Positions 23,147 to 32,005 of a stretch of 35,140 bases of DNA are shown here, piece by piece. This stretch comes from Opitutaceae bacterium (GTDB taxonomy: Bacteria > Verrucomicrobiota > Verrucomicrobiia > Opitutales > Opitutaceae): contig JANJTQ010000005.1 of NCBI GenBank assembly GCA_024711005.1, positions 1-35,140 on the forward strand, written 5' to 3'. The position numbers and the translations under genes were made by a program. Each line of letters starts with the position of its first letter. Position 1 is the stretch's first letter. Under the pieces are notes generated by a model. The model was not told where the DNA came from and made no database searches. It was given only the letters and a program-made list of their open reading frames with translations.

Positions 23147-24396
23147 AAAATAAGAAGAAATTCAACGACCGTCCTTTCGCATATCACCAGGAGATCGAGC
23201 TGGAGATCGCCACGCTCACCAATCTCGGCGTGGGCCTCGGCCGCGTGCCCCACCCCGACGAGCCCGAATCGAAATGGGTCGTCATGGTCCCGTTCACCCT
23301 GCCCGGCGAACGCGTAAAAGCCCGGGTGTTCCGCAACCACAAGAACTTCTCCGAAGCCGATCTCGTCGAAATCCTCACCGCGTCCCCGAAACGAATCACC
23401 CCTCTCTGCCCGGTCTTCGGAACCTGCGGAGGCTGCCAGTATCAAAACCTCGCCTACGACGAGCAGCTCCAGTGGAAGCGTCGCCAGGTCGAGGAACTCC
23501 TAAAATACATGGCCGGCGTAGAGTTTCCCGTGTCGCCGGTCATCGGCTCGCCCGTCCAATACGGCTACCGCTCCAAGCTCACGCCGCATTTCAACGCCCC
23601 CCGCGACGACCGCACCCCCTCCGAACTCCCCATCGGCTTCCTGCGTCAAGGCACGCGCTTCGACATCATCGACGTGCCGCACTGTCCCATCGCCACGGAT
23701 GCCATCAATGCCCGCCTCGCCGAGGCCCGCGCAACGGTCCGCGCCAAGGCGGCCAACGGCGACTACGCACGCGGCGGCACGTTGCTTCTGCGCGATGCCT
23801 CGGGCGTAGTGACAACCAACTACGACGACATCGTCACCGAGACGGTCGGCGACCTGAAGCTGAAGTTTCTCGCGCGCGATTTCTTCCAGAACAACCCGTT
23901 CATTCTGCCAACGTTCACCGGCTACGCGCGCGACCAGGCCGCGGTCAGCGGAGCGCGGTTCATGGTCGACGCGTATTGCGGAAGCGGACTCTTCGCCCTC
24001 ACGGCAGCCCCGGCTTTTGAGCAAGTGGCGGGAATCGAGATCAGCGAAAGCAGCATAGTCTTCGCCAGACAAAACGCCGCCGCCAACGGACTCGCCAACG
24101 TCACGTTTCAAGCCGGCGACGCCTCGGCGATTTTTGCGGGGCTCACCTTCCCCGCCGCCCACACGGTGGTCCTCATCGATCCGCCGCGCAAAGGCTGCGA
24201 CGAACAGTTCCTCGGCCAGCTCTTTGCCTATGGTCCGCGCGCGGTAGTGTACGTCTCGTGCGACCCCGCGACTCAGATGCGTGATTTGAAGTCGTTTCTC
24301 ACCGCGGGCTACGAACTAACCGCGGTGCAGCCCTTCGATCTGTTTCCGCAAACGCGCCACCTTGAGTGCGTGATCACGTTGCGCAAGCTCCCGTAA
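23140..24396 (+). CDS. 23S rRNA (uracil-5-)-methyltransferase RlmD-like (RumA family)
   Basis: This protein of about 418 residues has a TRAM-like N-terminal domain (LEIATLTNLGVGLGRV), an Fe-S cluster site with C90, C96 and C99 (TPLCPVFGTCGGCQYQ) plus C182 (VPHC), and a Rossmann methyltransferase domain with DAYCGSGLFALTAA (277-290), DPPRKGC (347-353) and the nucleophile C374 in YVSCDP. The catalytic base is E409 in HLEC. The family methylates C5 of a uridine in 23S rRNA or tRNA; the exact site is not readable. The start is probably GTG 23140 (VGKNKKKFNDR), inside the repeat arm; there is no in-frame ATG near. The frame is open far upstream, but that part is antisense to the TrmH-family gene. 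Confidence 0.88.
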   Translation: MGKNKKKFNDRPFAYHQEIELEIATLTNLGVGLGRVPHPDEPESKWVVMVPFTLPGERVKARVFRNHKNFSEADLVEILTASPKRITPLCPVFGTCGGCQYQNLAYDEQLQWKRRQVEELLKYMAGVEFPVSPVIGSPVQYGYRSKLTPHFNAPRDDRTPSELPIGFLRQGTRFDIIDVPHCPIATDAINARLAEARATVRAKAANGDYARGGTLLLRDASGVVTTNYDDIVTETVGDLKLKFLARDFFQNNPFILPTFTGYARDQAAVSGARFMVDAYCGSGLFALTAAPAFEQVAGIEISESSIVFARQNAAANGLANVTFQAGDASAIFAGLTFPAAHTVVLIDPPRKGCDEQFLGQLFAYGPRAVVYVSCDPATQMRDLKSFLTAGYELTAVQPFDLFPQTRHLECVITLRKLP

Positions 24397-24478
24397 CCAT
24401 CGATGGCACACGAGCGGCCGCAATCCTGCCTCCGCACACGGCGCACCGGCGACACGATTGCCGTCGCTCCCTAAACAG

Positions 24479-25564
24479 CTATCGCGCGGCCGCGATGCGA
24501 TGCGGCAGCAGGGTGTTTCCCTCGCGCCAGAGACCGTCCAGGTATACGGTTTTTGGATACTTCGGAAGGCCAAACTCGTTGTTCTGCAGCTGCGTCACCA
24601 CCTGGTCCACGGCGGCCGCCCCGACCTCCCTCGCCTGCTGGTCGATGCCCGACCAGGGATCGTCCTTGTTGATGAGATCGAGCGACGCGTAACCGACATC
24701 CTCGGGCACGCGCAGGCCCATCGTTTGGAGCAGCTCCATCGGCGTGGTAAGATTGCTGACCACCACGTCGGGCTTGTGCGCATGATACCACTCCGCGAAA
24801 GCCTTCGCATCCAGGCCCCGGTGAACATCGACGGGCGAAAGAAACGCGGGCACGCGCTGTGCCTCTGAAATCGACTGCTGGTAAACGAGCAAAGCCGCCA
24901 GCCAGCTGCTGGCCACGCGTTCGCTTTGTTCCAGCCGTGTGGCAAAGCCTATGCGCCGGTAGCCATGATGACGCAGGTGCCGCAGCGCGAGGAACATGCC
25001 GTTGTAGTGCCCGTGAGTCGCGCGATGCACAAGCGGACGCACCAGGGTGTAGCTGATTGCCGCGGTCGCGAAGTGCTTCCATTCCATGGTAATGTGACTG
25101 CGCGGAGAGGGGAAGGGGGCGAGAATAATGCCGCGAATGGCCCGGGTGTAGAGAATCTTGCTCAGTCGCGCGGTGGTGACTCCGGGTTCGCGGGCCCAGA
25201 TGTGTTCAAGCTCATAGCCAAGCTTCGCGGCGCGTTCGCTGGCGCCCAGAAAGAAATTGTGTTCGTTGCCCGGCTTCCGCCAGCCGTCCCGCGTGTCCCA
25301 CGTAGTGAAATAAGCGATACGCTCCACCGAACGTTTGGCGCGCGACGTGCGCAGCTGCGCCATGAGCGTGGATACCAGCGGGTCCTGCTTGTAGCCATGA
25401 AGCGCCGCAAGTTTCTGGATACGTGCGCGAGTGTCGACGGGCAGGCTGGGATGGTTGCGCAGCGCGAGGGAAACCGTGGTGCGAGACACGCCGGTTAGCG
25501 CAGCCAACTGGCGAATGGTGGGGACGGGGGCATCGGCCATGTGACTGTCAAATTGCCATGTCAT
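24479..25564 (-). CDS. LacI-family transcriptional regulator
   Basis: This protein of up to 361 residues has an N-terminal LacI helix-turn-helix (TIRQLAALTGVSRTTVSLAL, then RNHPSLPVDTRARIQKLAALHGY) and a periplasmic-binding-protein-like effector domain with the usual late GYASLDLINKDDPWSGIDQ segment. Such regulators sense a sugar or sugar phosphate. It is divergent from the second PEP-CTERM gene and heads the polysaccharide locus, so it probably controls some of the genes to its right. ATG 25564 has a GAGG a few bases upstream; ATG 25540 is the other candidate. No clear palindromic operator was found in the 94-base divergent spacer. Confidence 0.93.
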   Translation of the reverse strand: MTWQFDSHMADAPVPTIRQLAALTGVSRTTVSLALRNHPSLPVDTRARIQKLAALHGYKQDPLVSTLMAQLRTSRAKRSVERIAYFTTWDTRDGWRKPGNEHNFFLGASERAAKLGYELEHIWAREPGVTTARLSKILYTRAIRGIILAPFPSPRSHITMEWKHFATAAISYTLVRPLVHRATHGHYNGMFLALRHLRHHGYRRIGFATRLEQSERVASSWLAALLVYQQSISEAQRVPAFLSPVDVHRGLDAKAFAEWYHAHKPDVVVSNLTTPMELLQTMGLRVPEDVGYASLDLINKDDPWSGIDQQAREVGAAAVDQVVTQLQNNEFGLPKYPKTVYLDGLWREGNTLLPHRIAAAR

Positions 25565-25658
25565 TGAGCCTCGTCAAGCAGCGGACAGTCTGACGGAAAA
25601 CCCGCCCCGATACTTTGATCGAGAGGGTCCGGAAAGTTCCCAATCAACCCACCCCATC

Positions 25659-27365
25659 ATGCATTACCCGACATCGCTCACCGCATTCGCTTCGCGCCTC
25701 GCCATTGGCGCGCTTTGCCTGTCCTCGTTCGCCGTCTCCTCCCACGCAGCCGCCCTTTTTTGGGACACCGATGGCGACGCCGCAATCGGCTATGGCGGTG
25801 ACGGCACTTGGGACACGACCGCGTCCAACTGGAACACATCCAGCGCCGGGGCGGGCGTCCTCCAGACGTGGAATAATGCCGCCAGCCCGTTTGACTCCGC
25901 GATCTTCACCGGCGGCGGTTCCGGGACGGTCACGGTGAGCGGAACCGTGATTGCGGCTGGCATGACCTTCGGCTCAAGCCCAAACACCAATACCACTTAT
26001 ACGTTAAGCGGCGGCGTGGTTGATCTCCGCACCGCCAGTTTCAGCAATGCCGTCAACAATCGTGGCACAAATACCCTCGAAAGTGACCTCTATCTGTTCG
26101 GCGCGATGACGAGCAACACCACCAATCGGCAACGCCTCGTCAACACCAGTGGCACGCTGAACCTCGCGAACATCCGAGACACCTCCGGGTTCGCCGGCAC
26201 GCACGAGCTCTCCTTGGAAAACTATTCGTCGACCATCAATATCACTGGCGACATCACCAAGAACGGGAGCACCGGCGTCACGCTGTTCGTGGGTGGAACC
26301 TCCACGTCAAACGGCGCCAACTACACGCTCGGCGGCAACAACACCGGCCTCGGCGGAGTCGTGACCGTCTATCGCGGCAAATTGAACCTGAACAACTCGA
26401 ATGCGCTCGGAGGCGCTTCGTCGGTCACCGTTGCGAACGCCAGTGCCGCTCCGGGCGGCGTCGCCGGAACCGCCGATACCGCCTCGGTTCTGATCGGCAC
26501 CGGGGGCGTTTCCATCAACAAGAACATCACGTTTTCCTCCAGCTCCGATACGGGCGACACCCGCACGATTGGTAGCAGCAACACCACTGGAACCGCGACC
26601 TACTCCGGCACGATCACCCTCGGCGCCTTCGCCGCCTCGGGCAACGGCTCCACTCTCCGCGTGACCGCCGAAGCGGGCGGCACCACCGTCTTCACCGGGC
26701 TGATCAACGATGGAGCCAACACGACTTCCATTACCAAGACCGGCTCCGGCATCGTAAAGTTCACGCGTGCCGCCGGCGTGACATACGATGGTATCACCAC
26801 CGTTTCGACAGGTTCACTGATCGTGAACAACACCTCGGGCAGCGGCACCGGCACGGGAGCCGTATCAGTCTCTAATGGTGCCACCTTCGGCGGTACCGGT
26901 AGCTCTGCTGGAGCGATCACACTTGATGCGGGGGCGCGCATGTCGCCCGGCGATATGGATGAATCAGGCGTCTCCTCCACCGGCAATTTCACCGGCGGTT
27001 CGCTCACTTGGAATTCCGATTCCGCCGTCGGCATGTCCTTCAACCTCGGTGCGGATCAGGGCTCTTCGGACCAGCTGACCCTCTCCGGCGCTTTCACCAA
27101 AGGCACAGGCTCCACGTTCGTCTTCGATTTCACGGGTTCCACCCTGAACTCCTCGATCGTCTATACACTGGTCACCTTCGGTTCGACCGACTTCGTGGTC
27201 GGCGATTTCTCCGCCATCAATGGCGGCGATGGCGTCTTCGCGCTCAATGGAACCACCCTCACCTTCGGAGCCATCCCCGAGCCCTCCACCTACGCGGCTC
27301 TCGCCGGTACGCTGGTCCTCGCCGGTGCAGTCTGGCGCCGTCGCGCCGGCATCCGCTCACGTTAA
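25659..27365 (+). CDS. PEP-CTERM surface protein with autotransporter-type beta-strand repeats
   Basis: This 568-residue protein has a signal peptide (LAIGALCLSSFAVSSHAAAL), then a typical start of this class, FWDTDGDAAIGYGGDGTWD, with ASNWNTS. The long beta-helical region is rich in Gly, Thr and Ser, with VYRGKLNLNNSNALGG and TKTGSGIVKFTRAAGVTYDG as recognisable repeat cores. The C-terminus is PEPSTYAALAGTLVLAGAVW followed by RRRAGIRSR, a PEP-CTERM signal. The location is presumably the outer surface. It is first in the rightward gene set and divergent from the LacI-type regulator, so it may be coregulated with the hydrolase genes. A terminator lies 33 bases downstream. Confidence 0.9.
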   Translation: MHYPTSLTAFASRLAIGALCLSSFAVSSHAAALFWDTDGDAAIGYGGDGTWDTTASNWNTSSAGAGVLQTWNNAASPFDSAIFTGGGSGTVTVSGTVIAAGMTFGSSPNTNTTYTLSGGVVDLRTASFSNAVNNRGTNTLESDLYLFGAMTSNTTNRQRLVNTSGTLNLANIRDTSGFAGTHELSLENYSSTINITGDITKNGSTGVTLFVGGTSTSNGANYTLGGNNTGLGGVVTVYRGKLNLNNSNALGGASSVTVANASAAPGGVAGTADTASVLIGTGGVSINKNITFSSSSDTGDTRTIGSSNTTGTATYSGTITLGAFAASGNGSTLRVTAEAGGTTVFTGLINDGANTTSITKTGSGIVKFTRAAGVTYDGITTVSTGSLIVNNTSGSGTGTGAVSVSNGATFGGTGSSAGAITLDAGARMSPGDMDESGVSSTGNFTGGSLTWNSDSAVGMSFNLGADQGSSDQLTLSGAFTKGTGSTFVFDFTGSTLNSSIVYTLVTFGSTDFVVGDFSAINGGDGVFALNGTTLTFGAIPEPSTYAALAGTLVLAGAVWRRRAGIRSR

Positions 27366-27398
27366 CCATCAACCACGATCACTTCTAGCAGTTGACCC

Positions 27399-27432
27399 GG
27401 GGACGGTGACACAACTCATCGTCCCCTTTTTT
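27399..27432 (+). terminator. Intrinsic terminator directly before the next start codon
   Basis: GGGGACG (27399-27405) pairs with CGTCCCC (27420-27426), followed by six Ts. It fits the end of the PEP-CTERM transcript. The T-run ends only five bases before the ATG at 27438, so it would also be in the leader of that gene. Confidence 0.85.
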
Positions 27433-27437
27433 GACCC

Positions 27438-28070
27438 ATGAAAACCCTCCTCGCTCTTCTCGCCCTCGCATTCACCGCGTCGCTTGCTGCACAGTCCGTC
27501 AAACTCTCCGCCGATACCAAAGGCGTGATCGTCGATGGCGGCACCGCCGGTCGTATCGTACTCACCCCACCGGCCCTCACCGGCTCGGACAAAAAAACCC
27601 GCAAGCCCGTTTTCACTCCGGCTGCCGACGGAGCCACCGCCACTGCCACGTTCCCGGACGGGTTTGTCATCAAGGTCGCCCTTTCCCCCAAAGATGGCAC
27701 CATCAGCTACAGCTTCGATCAGGTCCCCGCCGATGCTGCATCAATCGTCGTGAACGCCACGCTCCCCGTCTCCTACAACGAAGGCGGTTCCTTCGCCACC
27801 GGTGGAGGCGAGGCCAAATCCTTCCCCGGCGAGCCCGGCAAGCAGCTTTTTGCCCAGGGATCCTTCGACCAGATTGACCTCGTCAAAAGCACCGGCGAAG
27901 CCCTCTCGCTCACGATGCCCGCATCCTACCAACAACTGCAGGACAACCGCATATGGGGCACCCAATCCTTCAGCTGGATTTACCACTATGACTTGCTCCG
28001 CTACCCCAACGAGACTCGCTTCACGATCTCGGTCGCCGCGGTGAAAGCCGCCGCCCCCGCAAAGAAATAA
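27438..28070 (+). CDS. Secreted protein consisting of the N-terminal domain of the adjacent hydrolase
   Basis: This 210-residue protein has a signal peptide (MKTLLALLALAFTASLAAQ) and one beta-rich domain. It is clearly related to residues 20-200 of the following glycoside hydrolase: MPASYQQLQDNRIWG corresponds to TPAVYQQLQDNRTWG, IYHYDLLRYP to VYRYDLKRYP, and TISYSFDQVPADA to SITYSFDAAPENA. The domain is not one I can name. It may bind a polysaccharide or be an accessory to the enzyme. No Shine-Dalgarno exists; a terminator hairpin occupies the region just upstream. A terminator follows 12 bases after the stop. Confidence 0.85.
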   Translation: MKTLLALLALAFTASLAAQSVKLSADTKGVIVDGGTAGRIVLTPPALTGSDKKTRKPVFTPAADGATATATFPDGFVIKVALSPKDGTISYSFDQVPADAASIVVNATLPVSYNEGGSFATGGGEAKSFPGEPGKQLFAQGSFDQIDLVKSTGEALSLTMPASYQQLQDNRIWGTQSFSWIYHYDLLRYPNETRFTISVAAVKAAAPAKK

Positions 28071-28082
28071 TCGCCGCCCGAT

Positions 28083-28106
28083 CCGGCAACGGTTGCCGGT
28101 TTTTTT
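28083..28106 (+). terminator. Intrinsic terminator
   Basis: CCGGCAACGGTTGCCGG followed by seven Ts, a compact and strong hairpin just after the stop codon of the secreted single-domain protein gene. Confidence 0.9.
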
Positions 28107-28145
28107 GGGAGGACCTATGAGACTTGGAAGTCCATAGGTCCTCCC
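28107..28145. repeat. Long perfect hairpin between single-domain gene and GH50-like gene
   Basis: GGGAGGACCTATG (28107-28119) pairs perfectly with CATAGGTCCTCCC (28133-28145); the loop continues as a smaller stem GAC/GTC around TTGGAA. It starts directly after the T-run of the previous terminator and is followed by TCTTTT. It may be a dispersed palindrome or a second terminator in the leader of the hydrolase gene. Confidence 0.7.
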
Positions 28146-28175
28146 TCTTTTCGATACCCCCGCCCGATCGTTTTC

Positions 28176-30986
28176 ATGAAAAGACCCCTGCTTTTCCTCC
28201 TCGGCCTCTGCGCCACGCTGTCGCTCCCCGCGCAAGGCCTGAAACTCTCGCTCTCCGAAAAAGGCGCGGTCGTTAACGCCGGCGCGCTCGGCAGCTTCAC
28301 CGTCCCCCCGCCGTCGATCGACACTGCGGATAAAAAGGAGCTCAAGCCCACCTACGCCCTCGATGCATCCGGTGGTGCGCAGGCCACCTACCCCAACGGT
28401 TTCGTCCTCAAGATCGCCGTCTCCAACGCCGACAAATCCATCACCTACAGCTTCGACGCCGCCCCGGAAAACGCGACCGCCCTCAAATTCCATACGCTTT
28501 TCCCCATCAATCTGAACCAAGGCGGACGCTTCGCCCTCGGCAACAAGAGCGGCGAATTTCCCGCCACCAAGGCGGGCCAATTTCTCGCGGACGGCGACGC
28601 CAGCCACCTCGACATCATTCACCCGCTCGGTGAAGGCATCCGTTTCTCCACCCCCGCCGTGTATCAACAACTCCAGGACAACCGCACCTGGGGATGGAAC
28701 GTCTTCGCCTGGGTCTATCGCTACGACCTCAAGCGCTACCCCGGCAAAACCAGCTTCTCCTTCAAAGTCTCCCCACTCGCCGCCACCCCCTCCGCCGACA
28801 ACGCGCCCGCCGAACGCAAATACCTCGTTGACCGCTACGGCCAGTCCGTCCGCAAAAACTATCCGGGCAAAGTAACCAGCGATGACGAACTGAAGGCGGA
28901 CATCGGCGCGCAAAAAGCCGCCCTCGGCACCTACCAGGGCCCCGCCCTCGACACGTTCGGCGGACTCGCCGGCAGCGGCGAAAAACTCGGCCTCGAGGCC
29001 ACCGGCTTTTTCCACACCGCCGAGTTCGCCAAGGACCGCCACGTGCTCGTCACCCCCGAGGGCAACGCCTTCTTCCAACTCGGCGTCTGCGGCATCACCA
29101 ATACCGACGACTACACGACCGTCAAAGGCCGCGAAAAAATCTACGAGTGGGTCCCCTCCGCCAAGGACGGGCGGTGGACCACCGCCTGGCGCAACAACCG
29201 CCCCGACTGGGGGGTCTTCTCCTTCCAGATCGCCAACTGGATCCGCAAATACGGCAAACCCTACTCCATCGAAGAATGGACCAGCCAGACCGTCGAACGT
29301 CTCCGCGTCTGGGGCTTCAACAGCGCCGGCGCCTTCGGCGGCCACGTCCCCACCTTCCGCTCCCTCAACTTCCCCTCCGTCTCATTCCTTCCCTCCGGCA
29401 AGGACCAGGGGGTCCGCTACCTCCCCGACAGAGTCGGCGCCGCCGAGGTGATGGACCCCTTCGCCCCGGGCTTCGAAGACGCCCTCGACAAAGCCTTCGC
29501 CGGCCCCGTCGCCGCCCGCGCCTCCGACCCGCTCCTCATCGGCTACTTCCTCGGCAACGAACAACACTTCGAAAACCTCCCCAAGATCGTCCCCGCCTAC
29601 AAGGCCTCCAAGGTCCCCGCCAAGGCGAAGCTCGTCGAAACCCTCCGTGCCAAATACGGCGACATCGCCGCCTTCAACACCGCGTGGTCCCCCTCCAAAC
29701 CGTTCGCCAGTTATGACGAGGCCGGCGAGGAGCCGCTCTTCATCCGCACCGACGCCGCCTCGGCCGACATGCGCGCCTTCCTCCGGCTGTATTTGGAATC
29801 CTACTACGACGGCATCCGCCGTGCATTCAAAAAACACGATCCCAACCACCTCCTCATCGGCAGCCGCCTCACCCCGCACACCGCCAACAACGAGGACGTA
29901 GTCCGCATCGGCGGCAAATACCTCGATGTCGTCAGCGTCAACTACTACACCTACGGCATCGAAAAGGACTTCATCAAAAGGATCTACGACTGGAGTGGCC
30001 GCCGCCCCATGATCTTCAGCGAGTGGTATTACAGCTCCACCGAGCAGGGCCTCGGCGGCGGCAAGGAAGTCAAGGACCAGGCCGAGCGCGGACTCGGCTA
30101 CCGCAACTACATCGAGCAATCCGCCGCCACCGGCATGGTCGTCGGCTCGCAATGGTTCATCTACTCCGACCAGTCCCTCACCGGCCGCTTCTTTGAAGGC
30201 TTCAACGGCGAGGGCAACAACACCGGCCTCGTGGACGTCACCGACCGGCCCTACTACCCGCTCGTCAACGCCGCCCGTGAAACCCACGCCCGCATCTACG
30301 ACGTGATCCTAAACGGCGCGCCACCCTACACCCTTGCCGACGCCCGCTTCTCCGGACAAGGCGCCGGAGCCGCCAAGATCGTCGCCGTTCCGCCCGCCAT
30401 GCCCGGCCTACAGTTCAACGGTTCCACCACCAACTGGCCGGGCCGGCCCGCCGAACCCATCGGCGCCAACCGCGTCATGATCGGCAATCTCAACCCGAAA
30501 CTCGGCGGTGCGTTCCGCCTGTGCTGGGATGACAAGACTCTGCACTTCCTCATCCAGGTCAAAGACCCGACCCCCGGAAAAAACGCCCGGATGCCGAAGG
30601 CCTATTGGTCGGGCGACGCCATCGAGTTGTTCATCGGGTCGAAGAATCTCAAGGAAGGCGGCAACCTCCAGTTCAGTGACCGACAGGTCCTCATCGGCAC
30701 GGGCGAGACGCCCGGGGTGTTTGTGGTCGACCACCCCAACGCGGGCAATGCGTGCCGTGTGCTCGTCGTGAATGAGGTGGCCGGTGACGGCTACACACTG
30801 CAAGTCGAACTGCCGTGGACGGTGCTCGGCATCGAGCCGAAGACCGGCATGGAGCTGCTCTTCGACGTCGCAATCGACAACAGCGACGATGGCGAAGCCC
30901 GCCACCAGCAGCTTGTCTGGAGCGGCACCGGCAAGAATTCCGGCGACCGCGGCGCCTGGGGCCGCGCCCGTCTCGTCGAAAACTGA
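28176..30986 (+). CDS. Secreted GH50-like glycoside hydrolase with C-terminal CBM9-like domain
   Basis: This 936-residue protein has a signal peptide (1-20), then the domain it shares with the preceding gene (20-200). The clan GH-A catalytic part runs from about 270 to 705. GREKIYEWVP (318-327) matches a conserved GH50 agarase feature, and VERLRVWGFNSAGAF fits the barrel. The likely acid/base is E462 in YFLGNEQHF, and the likely nucleophile is E616 in MIFSEWYYSS. Residues about 745-936 look like a CBM9/DOMON-type carbohydrate-binding domain (RLCWDDKTLHFLIQVKD, AYWSGDAIELFIG). GH50 enzymes are beta-agarases, so a galactan substrate is suggested but not proven. The protein is secreted to the periplasm or outside. 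No Shine-Dalgarno precedes the ATG. Confidence 0.85.
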   Translation: MKRPLLFLLGLCATLSLPAQGLKLSLSEKGAVVNAGALGSFTVPPPSIDTADKKELKPTYALDASGGAQATYPNGFVLKIAVSNADKSITYSFDAAPENATALKFHTLFPINLNQGGRFALGNKSGEFPATKAGQFLADGDASHLDIIHPLGEGIRFSTPAVYQQLQDNRTWGWNVFAWVYRYDLKRYPGKTSFSFKVSPLAATPSADNAPAERKYLVDRYGQSVRKNYPGKVTSDDELKADIGAQKAALGTYQGPALDTFGGLAGSGEKLGLEATGFFHTAEFAKDRHVLVTPEGNAFFQLGVCGITNTDDYTTVKGREKIYEWVPSAKDGRWTTAWRNNRPDWGVFSFQIANWIRKYGKPYSIEEWTSQTVERLRVWGFNSAGAFGGHVPTFRSLNFPSVSFLPSGKDQGVRYLPDRVGAAEVMDPFAPGFEDALDKAFAGPVAARASDPLLIGYFLGNEQHFENLPKIVPAYKASKVPAKAKLVETLRAKYGDIAAFNTAWSPSKPFASYDEAGEEPLFIRTDAASADMRAFLRLYLESYYDGIRRAFKKHDPNHLLIGSRLTPHTANNEDVVRIGGKYLDVVSVNYYTYGIEKDFIKRIYDWSGRRPMIFSEWYYSSTEQGLGGGKEVKDQAERGLGYRNYIEQSAATGMVVGSQWFIYSDQSLTGRFFEGFNGEGNNTGLVDVTDRPYYPLVNAARETHARIYDVILNGAPPYTLADARFSGQGAGAAKIVAVPPAMPGLQFNGSTTNWPGRPAEPIGANRVMIGNLNPKLGGAFRLCWDDKTLHFLIQVKDPTPGKNARMPKAYWSGDAIELFIGSKNLKEGGNLQFSDRQVLIGTGETPGVFVVDHPNAGNACRVLVVNEVAGDGYTLQVELPWTVLGIEPKTGMELLFDVAIDNSDDGEARHQQLVWSGTGKNSGDRGAWGRARLVEN

Positions 30987-31099
30987 CCCCAAAGTCGCAC
31001 CGATTCCGTCGGAAATTCTTCGCGCACCCCATGAACGGAGATGCTCCGCCCCTTCGACCGCCTCCGTGTCCCGAGTGACGCTTCGCTTGACTGTCCAGT

Positions 31100-31167
31100 G
31101 GTGACGTTGTCGATGTCACCAAAACGGCGTAAGAGGATCCGATCCGTCCGCTCCTCTTGCTTACGCC
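31100..31167. promoter_or_regulatory. Two consecutive dyads before the TPR/solute-binding operon
   Basis: GGTGAC (31100-31105) and GTCACC (31115-31120) form a 21-base operator-like dyad whose inner bases are also partly symmetric. GGCGTAAG (31126-31133) then pairs with CTTACGCC (31160-31167), with an added AGGA/TCCT, ending four bases before the ATG of the TPR-like gene. Either could be a regulator site or a leader hairpin. The remainder of 30987-31171 shows no gene. Confidence 0.5.
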
Positions 31168-31171
31168 GCCA

Positions 31172-32005
31172 ATGCCTCTCCGCGCTCCGCTCCCGTTCCT
31201 TTTCCTCGCCGTTCTTCTCCCTGCCGCCGATCCCGGAGACCCACCCTCGCCTTGGGATCAGGCCACCCTCGGGCTTATCAGGGAAGCCTACAGGAACTTC
31301 GCGAGACAAGCCGGCCCCAATCGCGAGGCTCGTTTCGGCGAAGCAGTCACGTTGCTCAATCTGCAGCCCAAAACCGGCGCCAACCTTGATCGCGCCGCTT
31401 CGCTTTTCACCGACATTATCGCGACTGAACCCGCCGACGGGCTCGGCGTGAGCGCCCGATACTATGTTGCCCGCATCGCGCACGTCCACCGGACCTCGCC
31501 CGACGACGCGACCGCGCTCCGCATTTACCGGGAACTCGCGGACCTTTCCTCGCCTCATCCCCTCGCCCAGCGCGCCCTCGTTCAACTCGCCTTGATGGAA
31601 ATCTTCGAGCCTCGACTCGACCCCGCCGAGGTCCGCGTTCGCTTCGAACGTCTCACCGCCCGCGGCGCAGCGCTCACCGAGTCATCCGCCGTCCGGGATT
31701 TCCACCTCGTGATGGGAGATGCCGCGCTCCGGTTCAATCTGGGCGAAGCCATCGCCCTGGACCATCTCCTTGCCGCCGACCGGGTCGGACTCGCCCGTGC
31801 CGCTACGCAGCGCGACACATGGGTCCGCATCGCCGAACTTGGACGGCGCACCGGTCGCAACGACATCGCCGTTACCTATTATCAACGCTTCCTCGAAAAT
31901 TTCCCCCGCGACTCCCGCCGCCGGATGATCATCGAGCGCCTGGCCGCCCTCCTTCCCACCTCCGAAAGTAGCCGCGAGCACCCGCAAGTGGAAGTCACCC
32001 GATGA
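31172..32005 (+). CDS. Secreted TPR-like protein
   Basis: The ATG at 31172 gives 277 residues with a signal peptide (LRAPLPFLFLAVLLPAADPG). The rest is all-helical with TPR-like helix pairs, for example ARFGEAVTLLNLQPKTGANL, ARYYVARIAHVHRTSPDDAT, LAQRALVQLALMEIFEP and RRTGRNDIAVTYYQRFLENF. Its stop overlaps the start of the solute-binding protein gene (ATGA, 32002-32005), so the two are translationally coupled and may act together at the envelope. No enzyme motif is visible. A longer TTG start at 31157 is possible but less likely. Confidence 0.75.
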   Translation: MPLRAPLPFLFLAVLLPAADPGDPPSPWDQATLGLIREAYRNFARQAGPNREARFGEAVTLLNLQPKTGANLDRAASLFTDIIATEPADGLGVSARYYVARIAHVHRTSPDDATALRIYRELADLSSPHPLAQRALVQLALMEIFEPRLDPAEVRVRFERLTARGAALTESSAVRDFHLVMGDAALRFNLGEAIALDHLLAADRVGLARAATQRDTWVRIAELGRRTGRNDIAVTYYQRFLENFPRDSRRRMIIERLAALLPTSESSREHPQVEVTR

